This document shows positions 17,770 through 26,167 of a stretch of 64,000 nt of DNA, in pieces. Both the position numbers and the translations under genes were made by a program. Source of the DNA: Hanstruepera marina (GTDB lineage Bacteria; Bacteroidota; Bacteroidia; Flavobacteriales; Flavobacteriaceae); the NCBI RefSeq assembly GCF_019880635.1, contig NZ_JAINVX010000001.1, forward strand, positions 868,001-932,000. The letters are read 5' to 3'. The notes below the pieces were generated by a model that made no database searches, was not told the origin of the DNA, and saw nothing but the letters and a program-made list of their open reading frames with translations. The first letter of the stretch is position 1, and the number at the start of each line of letters is the position of its first letter.

Positions 17770-18603
17770 ATGCGTATTTTAAAGATTGTTTTTGATTTTT
17801 ACCTTAACAGTAGTATTCATGTGGCTTTAGCTGTGTATGCTTTAACATGGGTAACCTTAAATAATTTTGAAATAGCCTATGACGAGAATATCTTGTATTT
17901 TAATTTTTATGCAACCATAACAGGTTATAATTTTGTAAAATATTTTGGTCTCGCAAAGTTTCATCATCGTAGTTTGGCAAGTTGGTTGAAAGCAATACAG
18001 ATATTTTCATTTATTTGTTTTTTGGCGCTTGGGTATTATGCTTTTAAACTCGAAATAAAAACTTTGCTTTGGATTGGCGGTTTTGGTTTAGTAACATTTC
18101 TTTATGCCATTCCCTTTTTGCCTAAACACTTATTTCTGGATCAACAACAAAATTTAAGAAGTATTAGCGGTTTGAAAATTTACGTTATAGCCCTTGTATG
18201 GTCTGGGGTTACTGTTTTGCTTCCCTTATTGAATAATGATTTTAGTTTTAATTACGATGTTGTAATAACTTTTTTGCAACGATTTCTATTTGTAATTGCG
18301 CTAATGTTACCTTTTGAGATTAGAGATATGAAATATGACAGTTTGAAGCTGTCTACAATACCACAACAAATAGGTATTACTAAAACAAAAATTATAGGCT
18401 TATTGGTTTTGATGGTGTTCTTTTTGCTGGAATATTTAAGGGATGATATCACATACCAGAAAATTCTTGTGCAATTAATAGTTACTGTTGTAACCTTATT
18501 GTCTATTCTTCTGGCATTTAAAAATCAGGGGAAATATTATAGTGCTTTTTGGGTGGAAGGGATACCAATTTTCTGGTTAGTTCTTTTAACCCTGTTTAGT
18601 TAG
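17770..18603 (+). CDS. UbiA-like integral membrane protein
   Basis: A 277-residue protein with about eight membrane helices and no signal peptide. The region FEIRDMKYDSLKLSTIPQQIG strongly resembles the second aspartate-rich motif of UbiA prenyltransferases (DxRDxxxD, then a threonine or leucine-rich stretch before the next helix). At the place of the first motif (NxxxD) it has YNFVKYFG, so the aspartate is missing. It could be a divergent prenyltransferase, or a relative that has lost activity. The ATG at 17770 is the only reasonable start. Its last 18 bases overlap the convergent small gene at 18586. Confidence 0.65.
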   Translation: MRILKIVFDFYLNSSIHVALAVYALTWVTLNNFEIAYDENILYFNFYATITGYNFVKYFGLAKFHHRSLASWLKAIQIFSFICFLALGYYAFKLEIKTLLWIGGFGLVTFLYAIPFLPKHLFLDQQQNLRSISGLKIYVIALVWSGVTVLLPLLNNDFSFNYDVVITFLQRFLFVIALMLPFEIRDMKYDSLKLSTIPQQIGITKTKIIGLLVLMVFFLLEYLRDDITYQKILVQLIVTVVTLLSILLAFKNQGKYYSAFWVEGIPIFWLVLLTLFS

Positions 18604-18843
18604 TTCCTTCTCGAATACCTTTTTTAAAACCTCACGTTCATTATTTTGCAGACAATCTACTTTAGATTTTTTAACCATTGAGGTTAATTGCTTATTTTTC
18701 TTAACATAAGCACGTGTGAATTTACACCAAGTATACCTAATATTTAATTCAATTTTTTCCCACAATGTAGCTTCATTGTATTGAGATTTGTCACAAATGT
18801 GTTTTGCCTCTTCGCAAGAAATAAATAAAAAACCTTTTTTCAT
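18586..18843 (-). CDS. Small Cys/His protein, probable sigma-factor partner
   Basis: An 85-residue soluble protein encoded 3 bases after an ECF sigma gene, in the usual place of an anti-sigma factor. Near the N-terminus it has Cys-x4-His-x-Cys (C10, H15, C17), with further cysteines at C40 and C64. This resembles, but is not identical to, the HxxxCxxC of zinc-binding anti-sigma domains. The sequence after it is helical and basic, and no membrane segment is seen. A redox- or metal-sensitive soluble anti-sigma role is inferred from position and cysteines only. The last 18 bases overlap the tail of the convergent UbiA-like gene. Confidence 0.7.
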   Translation of the reverse strand: MKKGFLFISCEEAKHICDKSQYNEATLWEKIELNIRYTWCKFTRAYVKKNKQLTSMVKKSKVDCLQNNEREVLKKVFEKELTKQG

Positions 18844-18846
18844 CTT

Positions 18847-19401
18847 TTAATTAAACCAGTTTTTTTCCATGCATTCTGCCATAGTAGTACGTGCTCTATG
18901 AATTATTACCCACAAGTTAGACGCAGTGATGTCCAATTCATTACAAATTGTTTCTGTTTCTAATCCTTGTATGGTTTTCATTTTAAAGACTTGAGCTTGT
19001 TTGTTTGGTAATTTATCCAAACAAGCATAGATGGCTTCTCCCAATTCATCGTTTACTAAAGAGTCTTCAGCCGTTTTGTCAAAAGGATCGGCTACGCGTT
19101 CTTCAAGCCAACTACCTTCCTCCTCATCACTATTATAGTCCATGCGAACCTCGGCTTTTCCTTTTTTGGAATTAATTTTCCGATAATAGTCAATAATTTT
19201 TCTTTTTAAAATAGAAATAAGCCATGTACGTTCACTAGCTTCGCCTTTAAAGTTTTTCATGGACTTTAAACTGGCTACAAAGGTATCCTGAACCAAGTCT
19301 TTGGCCATCTCCCTATCATTTACACGCGAAATAGTGTAATTGAACAGGTAATCAGAATAGCGGTCAATCCATTTTTCAGGTTCAATTGTGTGTTTTGGCA
19401 T
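18847..19401 (-). CDS. ECF RNA polymerase sigma factor
   Basis: A 184-residue ECF factor with region 2 at about 15-85 (DREMAKDLVQDTFVASLKSM, then ASERTWLISILKRKIIDYYRK) and region 4 at about 120-175 (LDKLPNKQAQVFKMKTIQGLETETICNELDI, then a recognition helix ending in IIHRAR). The linker between is long and very acidic (DEEEGSWLEE). It is co-transcribed with the 85-residue Cys/His gene. Its regulon is unknown. Confidence 0.9.
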   Translation of the reverse strand: MPKHTIEPEKWIDRYSDYLFNYTISRVNDREMAKDLVQDTFVASLKSMKNFKGEASERTWLISILKRKIIDYYRKINSKKGKAEVRMDYNSDEEEGSWLEERVADPFDKTAEDSLVNDELGEAIYACLDKLPNKQAQVFKMKTIQGLETETICNELDITASNLWVIIHRARTTMAECMEKNWFN

Positions 19402-19424
19402 ACTTGTTAACTAGCAATTTTTAC

Positions 19425-19432
19425 CAAAAATA
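19425..19432 (-). promoter_or_regulatory. -7 box for the ECF sigma gene at 18847
   Basis: Minus-strand TATTTTTG matches TAnnTTTG, 23 bases before the ATG. A TTG at 19456-19454 lies about 21 bases upstream as a weak -33. Confidence 0.5.
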
Positions 19433-19481
19433 AGAGAAAAAATTTATTTTGATCAATATTGTTTGCAAATGAATTTCCAAA

Positions 19482-19910
19482 TTAATTCCTATCTATACTG
19501 ATATTTACATTAATATCATCAGATTCGATGTCTTCATCATATTTTAGAATAAAGCGATCTACTTTATCTTCGTTTAACATACAGTTATCAATAGTTTTAG
19601 TGTCTAAAAGGCGTCTGATGAGCATCTTTTTTGTAAAAAGGATTGACTTTGAAGTGAAAGATTTTTTCTGGCTTAAAAAGGTCACTCTCATATAGCTCTC
19701 ACCATCTCTTTTGTCATCAAGATACTTCATGAAAACAATTTCGTCACCTTCCAAATCGTAGAAAGATATATTTAATGGGTCGCCATCTGTTGTTAAACAT
19801 TTTTCATCATCTATATAAATGACTCCTTTTTTTATTTTAATTTTTTGGGCTTGAGTTATATTAACAAAGGTTATGGTTATTAATATGGTAATTATGTGTT
19901 TTAGTTTCAT
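19482..19910 (-). CDS. Secreted protein of unknown function
   Basis: A 142-residue protein with a clear signal peptide (about 1-21, ending TQAQ). The mature part is short, charged and beta-rich by appearance, with a single cysteine pair separated by about 70 residues (ECLTTDGD and NCMLNED in spirit) that might form a disulfide, and an acidic C-terminus. I recognise no family. It follows the M3 peptidase gene by 13 bases and is probably transcribed with it. Confidence 0.7.
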   Translation of the reverse strand: MKLKHIITILITITFVNITQAQKIKIKKGVIYIDDEKCLTTDGDPLNISFYDLEGDEIVFMKYLDDKRDGESYMRVTFLSQKKSFTSKSILFTKKMLIRRLLDTKTIDNCMLNEDKVDRFILKYDEDIESDDINVNISIDRN

Positions 19911-19923
19911 TTTTCTTAATGTG

Positions 19924-21957
19924 TTATTTTTTGATTAAACCAGCTCGTTTCAATAAAGCTTCTGGTTGTGGTTTTTTTCCGCGAAAGCGTTTGTATAATA
20001 CCATAGGGTCATCGGTTCCGCCTTGCGAGAGAATGTTATTTTTAAATTTATTGGCAACCTCACGACTAAAAATACCAGACTCCTTAAAAAACTCAAAAGC
20101 ATCAGCATCCAATACTTCAGCCCATTTATAACTATAGTATCCTGAACTGTAACCGCCCTGAAAAATGTGTGAGAATGAGGTGCTCATACAGTTTTCTGCA
20201 ACATCTGGATATAAACGTGTGTTTTCAAAGGCCTCTTGTTCATGGACTTTAACATTTGTTATCTGGCTCGGATCTTGACCATGCCAACTCATATCCAGTA
20301 ACCCAAAACTTAATTGACGTAAGGTTTGCATGCCTTCATGAAACGTAGCAGATGCTTTTATTTTATTAATTAATTCCATAGGAATAACTTCACCAGTTTC
20401 ATAATGTGTTGCAAACAGCTCTAAAGCTTCTTTCTCGTAACACCAGTTTTCCAATACTTGACTAGGCAACTCTACAAAATCCCAAAACACACTCGTTCCG
20501 GATAAACTTGGATATGTTGTGTTGGCAAGCATTCCATGAAGGGCGTGACCGAATTCGTGGAATAATGTAGTAACTTCATTAAAGGTTAATAACGACGGTT
20601 TGGTTTTGGTTGGTTTAGTAAAATTACAAACAATGGAAATATGCGGTCTACTATTCTCACCGTTTTTAATGTATTGTGGTTTATAAACCGTCATCCAAGC
20701 GCCATTACGTTTTCCGGCTCTTGGGAAAAAGTCGGCATAGAATATTGAAACTAAATTGTTGCTTTCATCAGTCACTTTATAGGTCAGCACATCGTCATGA
20801 TATTTATCGATATCGCTAATTTCTTCAAACTGTAAACCGTATAATTTTTTTGCAACCATAAAGGCGCCATTGATAACATTATCCAGTTTGAAATAAGGCT
20901 TTAGTTTTTCGTCATCTAAATCGAATAGCTTTTGTTTTAATTTTTCAGAATAATAACCACCATCCCATTTCTGTAGTTGCTCAATACCATCTAGTTTTTT
21001 GGCAAAATCACTTAATGTTTTAAATTCACGTTCGGCAGCTGGTTTAGCCTTTTCTAATAAATCGTTTAAAAAGGTGTTTACAGTTTCAGGGTTTTTTGCC
21101 ATACGCTCTTCTAAAATAAAATGCGCATGGGTCTTGTAGCCTAAAAGATTAGCACGTTCATGACGTAGTTTGGCAATTTGTAAAACGTTGTCTTGATTGT
21201 CCTGTTCATTGTTTTGAAATGCTTTTGCTCCAAAAGCTACAGCCAGTTTTTTACGCAATTCGCGATTATCAGCATAGGTCATAAATGGAATGTAACTCGG
21301 ATAATCTAAAGTAATTAGCCAACCCTCTTTGCCTTTGCTTTCAGCCAATTGTTGAGCGGCTTCATTGGCGCCATCAGGTAATCCAGAAAGCTCATCTTCA
21401 TTAATAATATGTAATTCGAAGTTGTTGGCTTCGGCCAACACGTTTTCGCCAAATTTCAGTTTTAGTTTGCTTAACTCTTTGTCAATTTCACGCAATTGCT
21501 GCTTTTTGTCTTCTGGCAAGTTGGCGCCATTTCGTGAAAAGCTCTTATATTTTTTGTCTAGAAGGGTTTGTTGCTCGGTAGTGAGATTTAGGTTGTCTTT
21601 TTCGTCATAAATAACCTTTACGCGTTTGAATAAATCTTCATTTAAAGTAATATCGTTGCTAAACTCTGAAAGTAAAGGAGACACTTCTTGTGCTATTTTT
21701 TGTATGGTATCGTTTGTTTCGGCTGAATTCAAATTGAAAAAGATACTTGAAATTCTGTCTAACTGTTCCCCAGAAAAATCTAAAGCCTCAATAGTGTTTT
21801 CAAAAGTTGGTTTATCAGTATTTGATATTATGGCATTAATTTCTGCCTTGGCATCTTCAATTCCTTTTTTAATGGCAGGGAGGAAATGTTCGTTTTCAAT
21901 TTTTGAAAAAGGAGCTGTATTATACTTTGTATCGAAAGGTTTGTTTAGAATGTTCAT
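19924..21957 (-). CDS. M3 family metallopeptidase (oligopeptidase A/dipeptidyl carboxypeptidase type)
   Basis: A 677-residue zinc peptidase. The zinc site HEFGH (H467, E468, H471) and the third ligand E496 in VFWDFVELPSQ are present, as are GYSSGYYSYKWAEVLDADAF and the C-terminal GGTDDPMVLYKRFRGKKP typical of M3A enzymes. No signal peptide is seen, so it is probably cytoplasmic and degrades oligopeptides, including cleaved signal peptides. The family includes PrlC (OpdA) and Dcp, which I cannot separate by eye; the C-terminal region leans to Dcp-like enzymes. The gene is followed by a small secreted-protein gene. Confidence 0.92.
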   Translation of the reverse strand: MNILNKPFDTKYNTAPFSKIENEHFLPAIKKGIEDAKAEINAIISNTDKPTFENTIEALDFSGEQLDRISSIFFNLNSAETNDTIQKIAQEVSPLLSEFSNDITLNEDLFKRVKVIYDEKDNLNLTTEQQTLLDKKYKSFSRNGANLPEDKKQQLREIDKELSKLKLKFGENVLAEANNFELHIINEDELSGLPDGANEAAQQLAESKGKEGWLITLDYPSYIPFMTYADNRELRKKLAVAFGAKAFQNNEQDNQDNVLQIAKLRHERANLLGYKTHAHFILEERMAKNPETVNTFLNDLLEKAKPAAEREFKTLSDFAKKLDGIEQLQKWDGGYYSEKLKQKLFDLDDEKLKPYFKLDNVINGAFMVAKKLYGLQFEEISDIDKYHDDVLTYKVTDESNNLVSIFYADFFPRAGKRNGAWMTVYKPQYIKNGENSRPHISIVCNFTKPTKTKPSLLTFNEVTTLFHEFGHALHGMLANTTYPSLSGTSVFWDFVELPSQVLENWCYEKEALELFATHYETGEVIPMELINKIKASATFHEGMQTLRQLSFGLLDMSWHGQDPSQITNVKVHEQEAFENTRLYPDVAENCMSTSFSHIFQGGYSSGYYSYKWAEVLDADAFEFFKESGIFSREVANKFKNNILSQGGTDDPMVLYKRFRGKKPQPEALLKRAGLIKK

Positions 21958-22131
21958 TTTTAATTGTTTATAAAATCCAACGTGATACTTTTCTTACTAA
22001 TCATTTGATTTTATGATTATTAACTTAATTTTAAGAGGATTAAATGTTGCAAATATGAGATTTAATACTACTTTTGTGGCAGATTTTTCATGAGAGTTAA
22101 AACTCTTAAAAATTTATTGATTAATAGCGTT

Positions 22132-22159
22132 AAAAACCTCGGTAACTACCGAGGTTTTT
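22132..22159 (-). terminator. Terminator after purE
   Basis: A perfect 12-base-pair stem (22132-22143 with 22148-22159) and an AACT loop. Runs of A and T on each side make it usable on the minus strand just 3 bases past the purE stop. Confidence 0.88.
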
Positions 22160-22162
22160 TTG

Positions 22163-22642
22163 TTATAAATTCTTGGAAGATTCTATGACTTTAGCTTTAA
22201 GGCCTTCCTTATATTCAATAATAGCATTTAGCACATCACTATTTGAACTTCCAATAATTTGAGCAGCTAAAATACCCGCATTTTTGGCACCATTAAGTGC
22301 TACTGTTGCAACTGGAACACCACCTGGCATTTGTAAAATTGATAAAACAGAATCCCAACCATCAATAGAGTTGCTGCTTTTTACTGGAACACCAATAACA
22401 GGTAGTGGTGATAAAGAAGCAATCATACCAGGAAGGTGGGCTGCACCACCAGCTCCAGCAATTATAACTGAAAATCCTCGTGTATGTGCATGCTTTCCAT
22501 AATCGAATAATTTTTCAGGCGTTCTGTGTGCCGAAACAATATCGACCTCAACATCAATATTCAATTCCTTTAAAATATCAATAGCGTCTTGCATAACAGG
22601 CAAATCGCTTTTGCTTCCCATGATAACTCCAACTTTACTCAT
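22163..22642 (-). CDS. purE: N5-carboxyaminoimidazole ribonucleotide mutase
   Basis: Class I PurE converts N5-CAIR, made by PurK, to CAIR in purine synthesis. The 159-residue protein shows the family marks: MGSKSDLPVM near the N-terminus, SAHRTPEKLFDY, GAGGAAHLPGMIAS and PVIGVPV. The gene begins 2 bases after the purK stop, so the two consecutive enzymes are co-expressed. A terminator follows at once. Confidence 0.97.
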   Translation of the reverse strand: MSKVGVIMGSKSDLPVMQDAIDILKELNIDVEVDIVSAHRTPEKLFDYGKHAHTRGFSVIIAGAGGAAHLPGMIASLSPLPVIGVPVKSSNSIDGWDSVLSILQMPGGVPVATVALNGAKNAGILAAQIIGSSNSDVLNAIIEYKEGLKAKVIESSKNL

Positions 22643-22644
22643 AA

Positions 22645-23799
22645 TTATTCGCTTATAACTTTAATGGTTTTTTTAACTTTTTCGGCAATTTGCCTAGCTT
22701 CGTTAATATTTTCGTGAACAATGGTTACATGCCCCATTTTACGAAAAGGACGTGTTTGTTTTTTTCCATAAATATGAGGCGTTACACCTTCCATATTCAT
22801 GATGTCTTCAATATGTTCATACTTTACATTGCCTGTATAACCTTCAGCTCCCACTAAATTAACCATAATTCCACCAACTTTACTATCGGTTTTTCCTAAT
22901 GGTAAATTAAGTATGGCCCTAATGTGTTGCTCAAATTGAGACGTATAACTGGCTTCAATAGTTTGATGCCCAGAATTGTGAGGTCTAGGAGCTACTTCAT
23001 TAACCAAGATGTCATCGTCTTGTGTTTGAAACATTTCAACAGCCAAAAGTCCAACATGGTTAAAGGCTTTAGAAGTTTGTAACGCAATTTTTTGTGCTTT
23101 TTGAGCTACAGAAGCATCAATTCGGGCAGGGCAAATAACATACTCAACTTGATTAGCTTCTGGATGAAATTCCATTTCAACAACAGGGTATGTTTTTACA
23201 CTGCCATCAACATTTCTAGCTACAATTACTGATAATTCGTTTTTAAACGGTATCATCTTTTCTGCAATACACTCCACATTTGGTAAGTTCTCTAAACCTG
23301 CTAATGAACGAACAACTTTAACACCATTGCCATCGTAACCAAATTGCGCACTTTTCCATACAAAAGGGAATTCTAAACCACCATTGTTAATTGCATCTTC
23401 AATTTCTGAAGTGTAGGCAAAACGTGTAAAATCTGCGGTTGGTATCTCATGGTCACGATAAAACAATTTCTGTTTAGCCTTATTTTGAATGGTGCGTAAT
23501 GTTTTTGAGTTTGGAAACACTTTTATGCCTTGTTTTTCTAATGTTTCTAAAGCGTCTGTATTAACGTTTTCAATTTCAAAAGTCAATACATCAACATCTT
23601 TTCCAAAACTAACAACGGTCTCATAATCCATTAAATCGCCCACATGAAAATCGTTTGAAGCAATCTTACATGGCGCTTCCGGACTTGGGTCTAAAACTTT
23701 AGTGAAAATATCGAACTTACGTGTTTCGGTAAGCATCATTTTTCCTAGTTGGCCACCACCTAGTATACCCAATTTAAATTCAGAAGAGAAAAAATTCAT
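22645..23799 (-). CDS. purK: 5-(carboxyamino)imidazole ribonucleotide synthase
   Basis: PurK uses ATP and bicarbonate to carboxylate AIR to N5-CAIR, the substrate for PurE. The 384-residue ATP-grasp enzyme shows LGILGGGQLGKMM, FPFVWKSAQFGYDGNGV (ATP-grasp lysine region), CIAEKMIPFKNELSVIV and VNEVAPRPHNSGH (metal-binding loop). The longer frame to 23874 crosses a promoter box, so the ATG at 23799 is the start. Confidence 0.96.
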   Translation of the reverse strand: MNFFSSEFKLGILGGGQLGKMMLTETRKFDIFTKVLDPSPEAPCKIASNDFHVGDLMDYETVVSFGKDVDVLTFEIENVNTDALETLEKQGIKVFPNSKTLRTIQNKAKQKLFYRDHEIPTADFTRFAYTSEIEDAINNGGLEFPFVWKSAQFGYDGNGVKVVRSLAGLENLPNVECIAEKMIPFKNELSVIVARNVDGSVKTYPVVEMEFHPEANQVEYVICPARIDASVAQKAQKIALQTSKAFNHVGLLAVEMFQTQDDDILVNEVAPRPHNSGHQTIEASYTSQFEQHIRAILNLPLGKTDSKVGGIMVNLVGAEGYTGNVKYEHIEDIMNMEGVTPHIYGKKQTRPFRKMGHVTIVHENINEARQIAEKVKKTIKVISE

Positions 23800-23858
23800 A
23801 TTAATTTTCCACAACAGTGGAAGTTTGTTTTTTAATGAAACAATACTTTGATTTTGCA

Positions 23859-23866
23859 CAAAAGTA
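23859..23866 (-). promoter_or_regulatory. -7 box for purKE
   Basis: Minus-strand TACTTTTG matches TAnnTTTG and lies 59 bases before the purK ATG. TTTG at 23886-23883 is a possible -33 with a short 16-base spacer. The long leader has no recognisable riboswitch. Confidence 0.5.
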
Positions 23867-23940
23867 CAAATCAAAACCCTCTCAAAAAACTAAATGCTAA
23901 ACAATCTAAATGAGAATTCGCAAATCCTTAATCAAATGAT

Positions 23941-23948
23941 TATCTTTG
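23941..23948 (+). promoter_or_regulatory. -7 box for the hpt-adk fusion gene
   Basis: TATCTTTG matches TAnnTTTG, 21 bases before the GTG start at 23970. No strong -33 element is seen. Confidence 0.55.
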
Positions 23949-23969
23949 CGTTTCTAAAATAATAAGCAA

Positions 23970-25079
23970 GTGATTAAACTCCACGATTTATACTTCAAGC
24001 CCTTTATATCTGAACAAGACATCCAAAAAGCTGTTTCCAAGATGGTCGATGTCATTGCTAGCGATTTAGGGGATGAAGTTCCAGTATTTATTGGAATTTT
24101 AAATGGGTCGTTTATGTTTGTTAGCGATTTTGTAAAAAAGTATCCAAAGCCTTGTGAGGTAACGTTTATCAAATTGGCTTCTTATGAAGGTGTGAAATCT
24201 ACCGAAGATATTCAACGCTTGATTGGATTGACCCAAGATTTAACAGGACGTACAGTTGTTATTTTAGAAGATATCATTGATTCTGGTAATACCTTGCATG
24301 AAGTGCATCGTATTTTTAAAAATGAAAAGGTTAAGCAATTACTTATTGCAACTTTGTTTTACAAGCCAGAAGCTTATAAAAAAGACTTTAAACTACATTA
24401 TGTAGGTATTGAAATTCCTAACAAATTTATAGTGGGTTATGGGCTTGACTATGATGGATTGGGAAGAGACTTACCTGAAATATATCAATTAAAAACAACG
24501 CAACACATGACAAATATCGTGCTATTTGGCCCTCCAGGAGCAGGAAAAGGAACACAAGCAAATTTTTTAAAGGAAAAGTACAATTTAGAACACATTTCTA
24601 CAGGCGATGTCTTTCGTTTTAATATCAAAAACGAAACGGCTTTAGGTATGTTAGCTAAATCGTATATGGATAAAGGCGAACTGGTTCCAGATCAGGTAAC
24701 CATTGATATGCTAAATGCTGAAGTTGAAAAGAATGCCGATGCCAAAGGTTTTATTTTCGATGGCTTTCCAAGGACCAATGCACAAGCAGAAGCATTAGAC
24801 CAATTAATGGACAGTAAGGATTCTCAAATAAATGCCATGATAGCATTGGAGGTTGATGATGAAATTTTGGTTGAACGTCTTTTGGAGCGTGGAAAGAGTA
24901 GTGGTCGTGCTGATGATGCAGACGAATCCATTATTAGAAACCGTATTACAGAGTACTACAAAAAAACAGCAATTTTAAAAGATTATTATGCTGGACAAGA
25001 TAAGTATTATGGTGTTGATGGTGTAGGTAGCATTGAAGATATTACGATTAGGTTGAGTGACGTAATTGATAAGCTGTAA
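23970..25079 (+). CDS. Fused hypoxanthine phosphoribosyltransferase-adenylate kinase
   Basis: One continuous 369-codon frame joins two purine enzymes. Residues 1-178 are a hypoxanthine phosphoribosyltransferase (PRPP loop VVILEDIIDSGNT; substrate hood GLDYDGLGRDLPE), which salvages hypoxanthine or guanine to IMP or GMP. Residues 180-369 are adenylate kinase (P-loop FGPPGAGKGT; STGDVFR; DGFPRTNAQA; a short LID without zinc cysteines), which equilibrates AMP, ADP and ATP. No stop separates them: the linker is LKTTQH, and the second domain begins with an in-frame ATG at 24507, a possible internal start. The first start is GTG at 23970, since an in-frame stop lies five codons upstream and no ATG intervenes. 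Confidence 0.92.
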   Translation: MIKLHDLYFKPFISEQDIQKAVSKMVDVIASDLGDEVPVFIGILNGSFMFVSDFVKKYPKPCEVTFIKLASYEGVKSTEDIQRLIGLTQDLTGRTVVILEDIIDSGNTLHEVHRIFKNEKVKQLLIATLFYKPEAYKKDFKLHYVGIEIPNKFIVGYGLDYDGLGRDLPEIYQLKTTQHMTNIVLFGPPGAGKGTQANFLKEKYNLEHISTGDVFRFNIKNETALGMLAKSYMDKGELVPDQVTIDMLNAEVEKNADAKGFIFDGFPRTNAQAEALDQLMDSKDSQINAMIALEVDDEILVERLLERGKSSGRADDADESIIRNRITEYYKKTAILKDYYAGQDKYYGVDGVGSIEDITIRLSDVIDKL

Positions 25080-25080
25080 T

Positions 25081-25106
25081 TGTCATTCCTGCGTAAGCAA
25101 GAATCT
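25081..25106. repeat. Dispersed intergenic repeat, copy 1
   Basis: A 26-base unit directly after the fusion gene stop begins TGTCATTCCTGCG and ends GAATCT. It matches positions 36905-36930 at 22 of 26 bases. It is the short GTCATTCC...GGAATC type of repeat often seen in Flavobacteria intergenic regions (recollection). Confidence 0.65.
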
Positions 25107-25132
25107 CATGAATTTTAATTAATTTAAAACGG

Positions 25133-25150
25133 TTTCCGCTTTAGCGGAAA
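25133..25150. promoter_or_regulatory. Hairpin directly before the obg start
   Basis: An 8-base-pair perfect inverted repeat (25133-25140 with 25143-25150, sequence TTTCCGCT/AGCGGAAA) ends at the base before the first of two in-frame ATGs (25151 and 25157). The 2-base gap is too tight for a loop, so the closing pairs would open. In mRNA it could cover the ribosome landing area; it may also just be a repeat. Confidence 0.45.
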
Positions 25151-25156
25151 ATGAAT

Positions 25157-26155
25157 ATGACTGAAGGTAACTTTGTTGATTATGTAAAATTGTATGTGTC
25201 CTCTGGAAATGGAGGTAAGGGCTCTGCTCACTTACACCGTGAAAAATATATTGAAAAAGGTGGGCCAGATGGTGGTGACGGTGGTCGTGGAGGCCATGTG
25301 ATTATTCGTGGAAATCAAAACCTATGGACACTGTATACCTATAAATTTAAACGTCATTTTAGAGCTGGACATGGTGAACATGGTAGTAAACAGCGTAGTA
25401 CTGGGGCTGATGGCGAGGATGTTTATATGGATGTGCCCTTGGGAACTGTTGTACGAGACAAAGAAACAAATGACATTTTATTCGAAATAACCGATCATGG
25501 TGAAGAAAAGATAATCGCCGAAGGTGGTATGGGTGGTCGTGGTAACTGGCATTTTAAAAGTTCTACCAACCAAACGCCTCGTTATGCGCAACCTGGAATT
25601 CCAGGTCAAGAACGCGATATTATTTTAGAATTAAAAGTATTGGCCGATGTTGGTTTGGTAGGATTCCCAAATGCTGGAAAATCTACATTATTATCTGTAA
25701 TTACTGCTGCCAAACCCAAAATAGCAGATTACGAGTTCACAACCTTAAAACCTAATTTGGGAATTGTAGAATATCGTGACCATCAAACCTTTGTAATGGC
25801 AGATATTCCGGGAATTATTGAAGGAGCAGCAGAAGGACGTGGTTTAGGGCATTATTTTTTACGTCATATAGAACGTAATTCGGTATTGCTGTTTTTAATT
25901 CCTGCAGATGACGATGATATTAAGAAGCAGTATGATATTCTATTGGATGAACTAAAGCGATATAATCCCGAAATGTTGGATAAAGAGCGTATTATAGCCA
26001 TTTCAAAAAGCGATATGCTTGATGATGAATTAAAGGCTGAACTGCAAGAAGAATTGGATAACAATTTACCAATAGATTATTTATTTATATCTTCCGTAGC
26101 TCAAAAAGGTTTACTGGAGTTAAAAGACAAGCTCTGGGCCATGTTACAAGACTAA
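25157..26155 (+). CDS. obg: GTPase Obg
   Basis: Obg is an essential GTPase of late 50S ribosome assembly and stress signalling. The 332-residue protein has the glycine-rich Obg domain (about 1-157, with [12 protein letters not shown]), then the G domain: GFPNAGKS (G1, 169-176), the switch ending [26 protein letters not shown] (G3), and ISKSD (G4; serine replaces the usual asparagine of NKxD). No long C-terminal extension is present. I prefer the second ATG (25157, MTEGNFVD) over the first (25151) because the Obg domain conventionally begins there. The two starts differ by two residues. Confidence 0.95.
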   Translation: MTEGNFVDYVKLYVSSGNGGKGSAHLHREKYIEKGGPDGGDGGRGGHVIIRGNQNLWTLYTYKFKRHFRAGHGEHGSKQRSTGADGEDVYMDVPLGTVVRDKETNDILFEITDHGEEKIIAEGGMGGRGNWHFKSSTNQTPRYAQPGIPGQERDIILELKVLADVGLVGFPNAGKSTLLSVITAAKPKIADYEFTTLKPNLGIVEYRDHQTFVMADIPGIIEGAAEGRGLGHYFLRHIERNSVLLFLIPADDDDIKKQYDILLDELKRYNPEMLDKERIIAISKSDMLDDELKAELQEELDNNLPIDYLFISSVAQKGLLELKDKLWAMLQD

Positions 26156-26167
26156 ACTATTCTCTAT

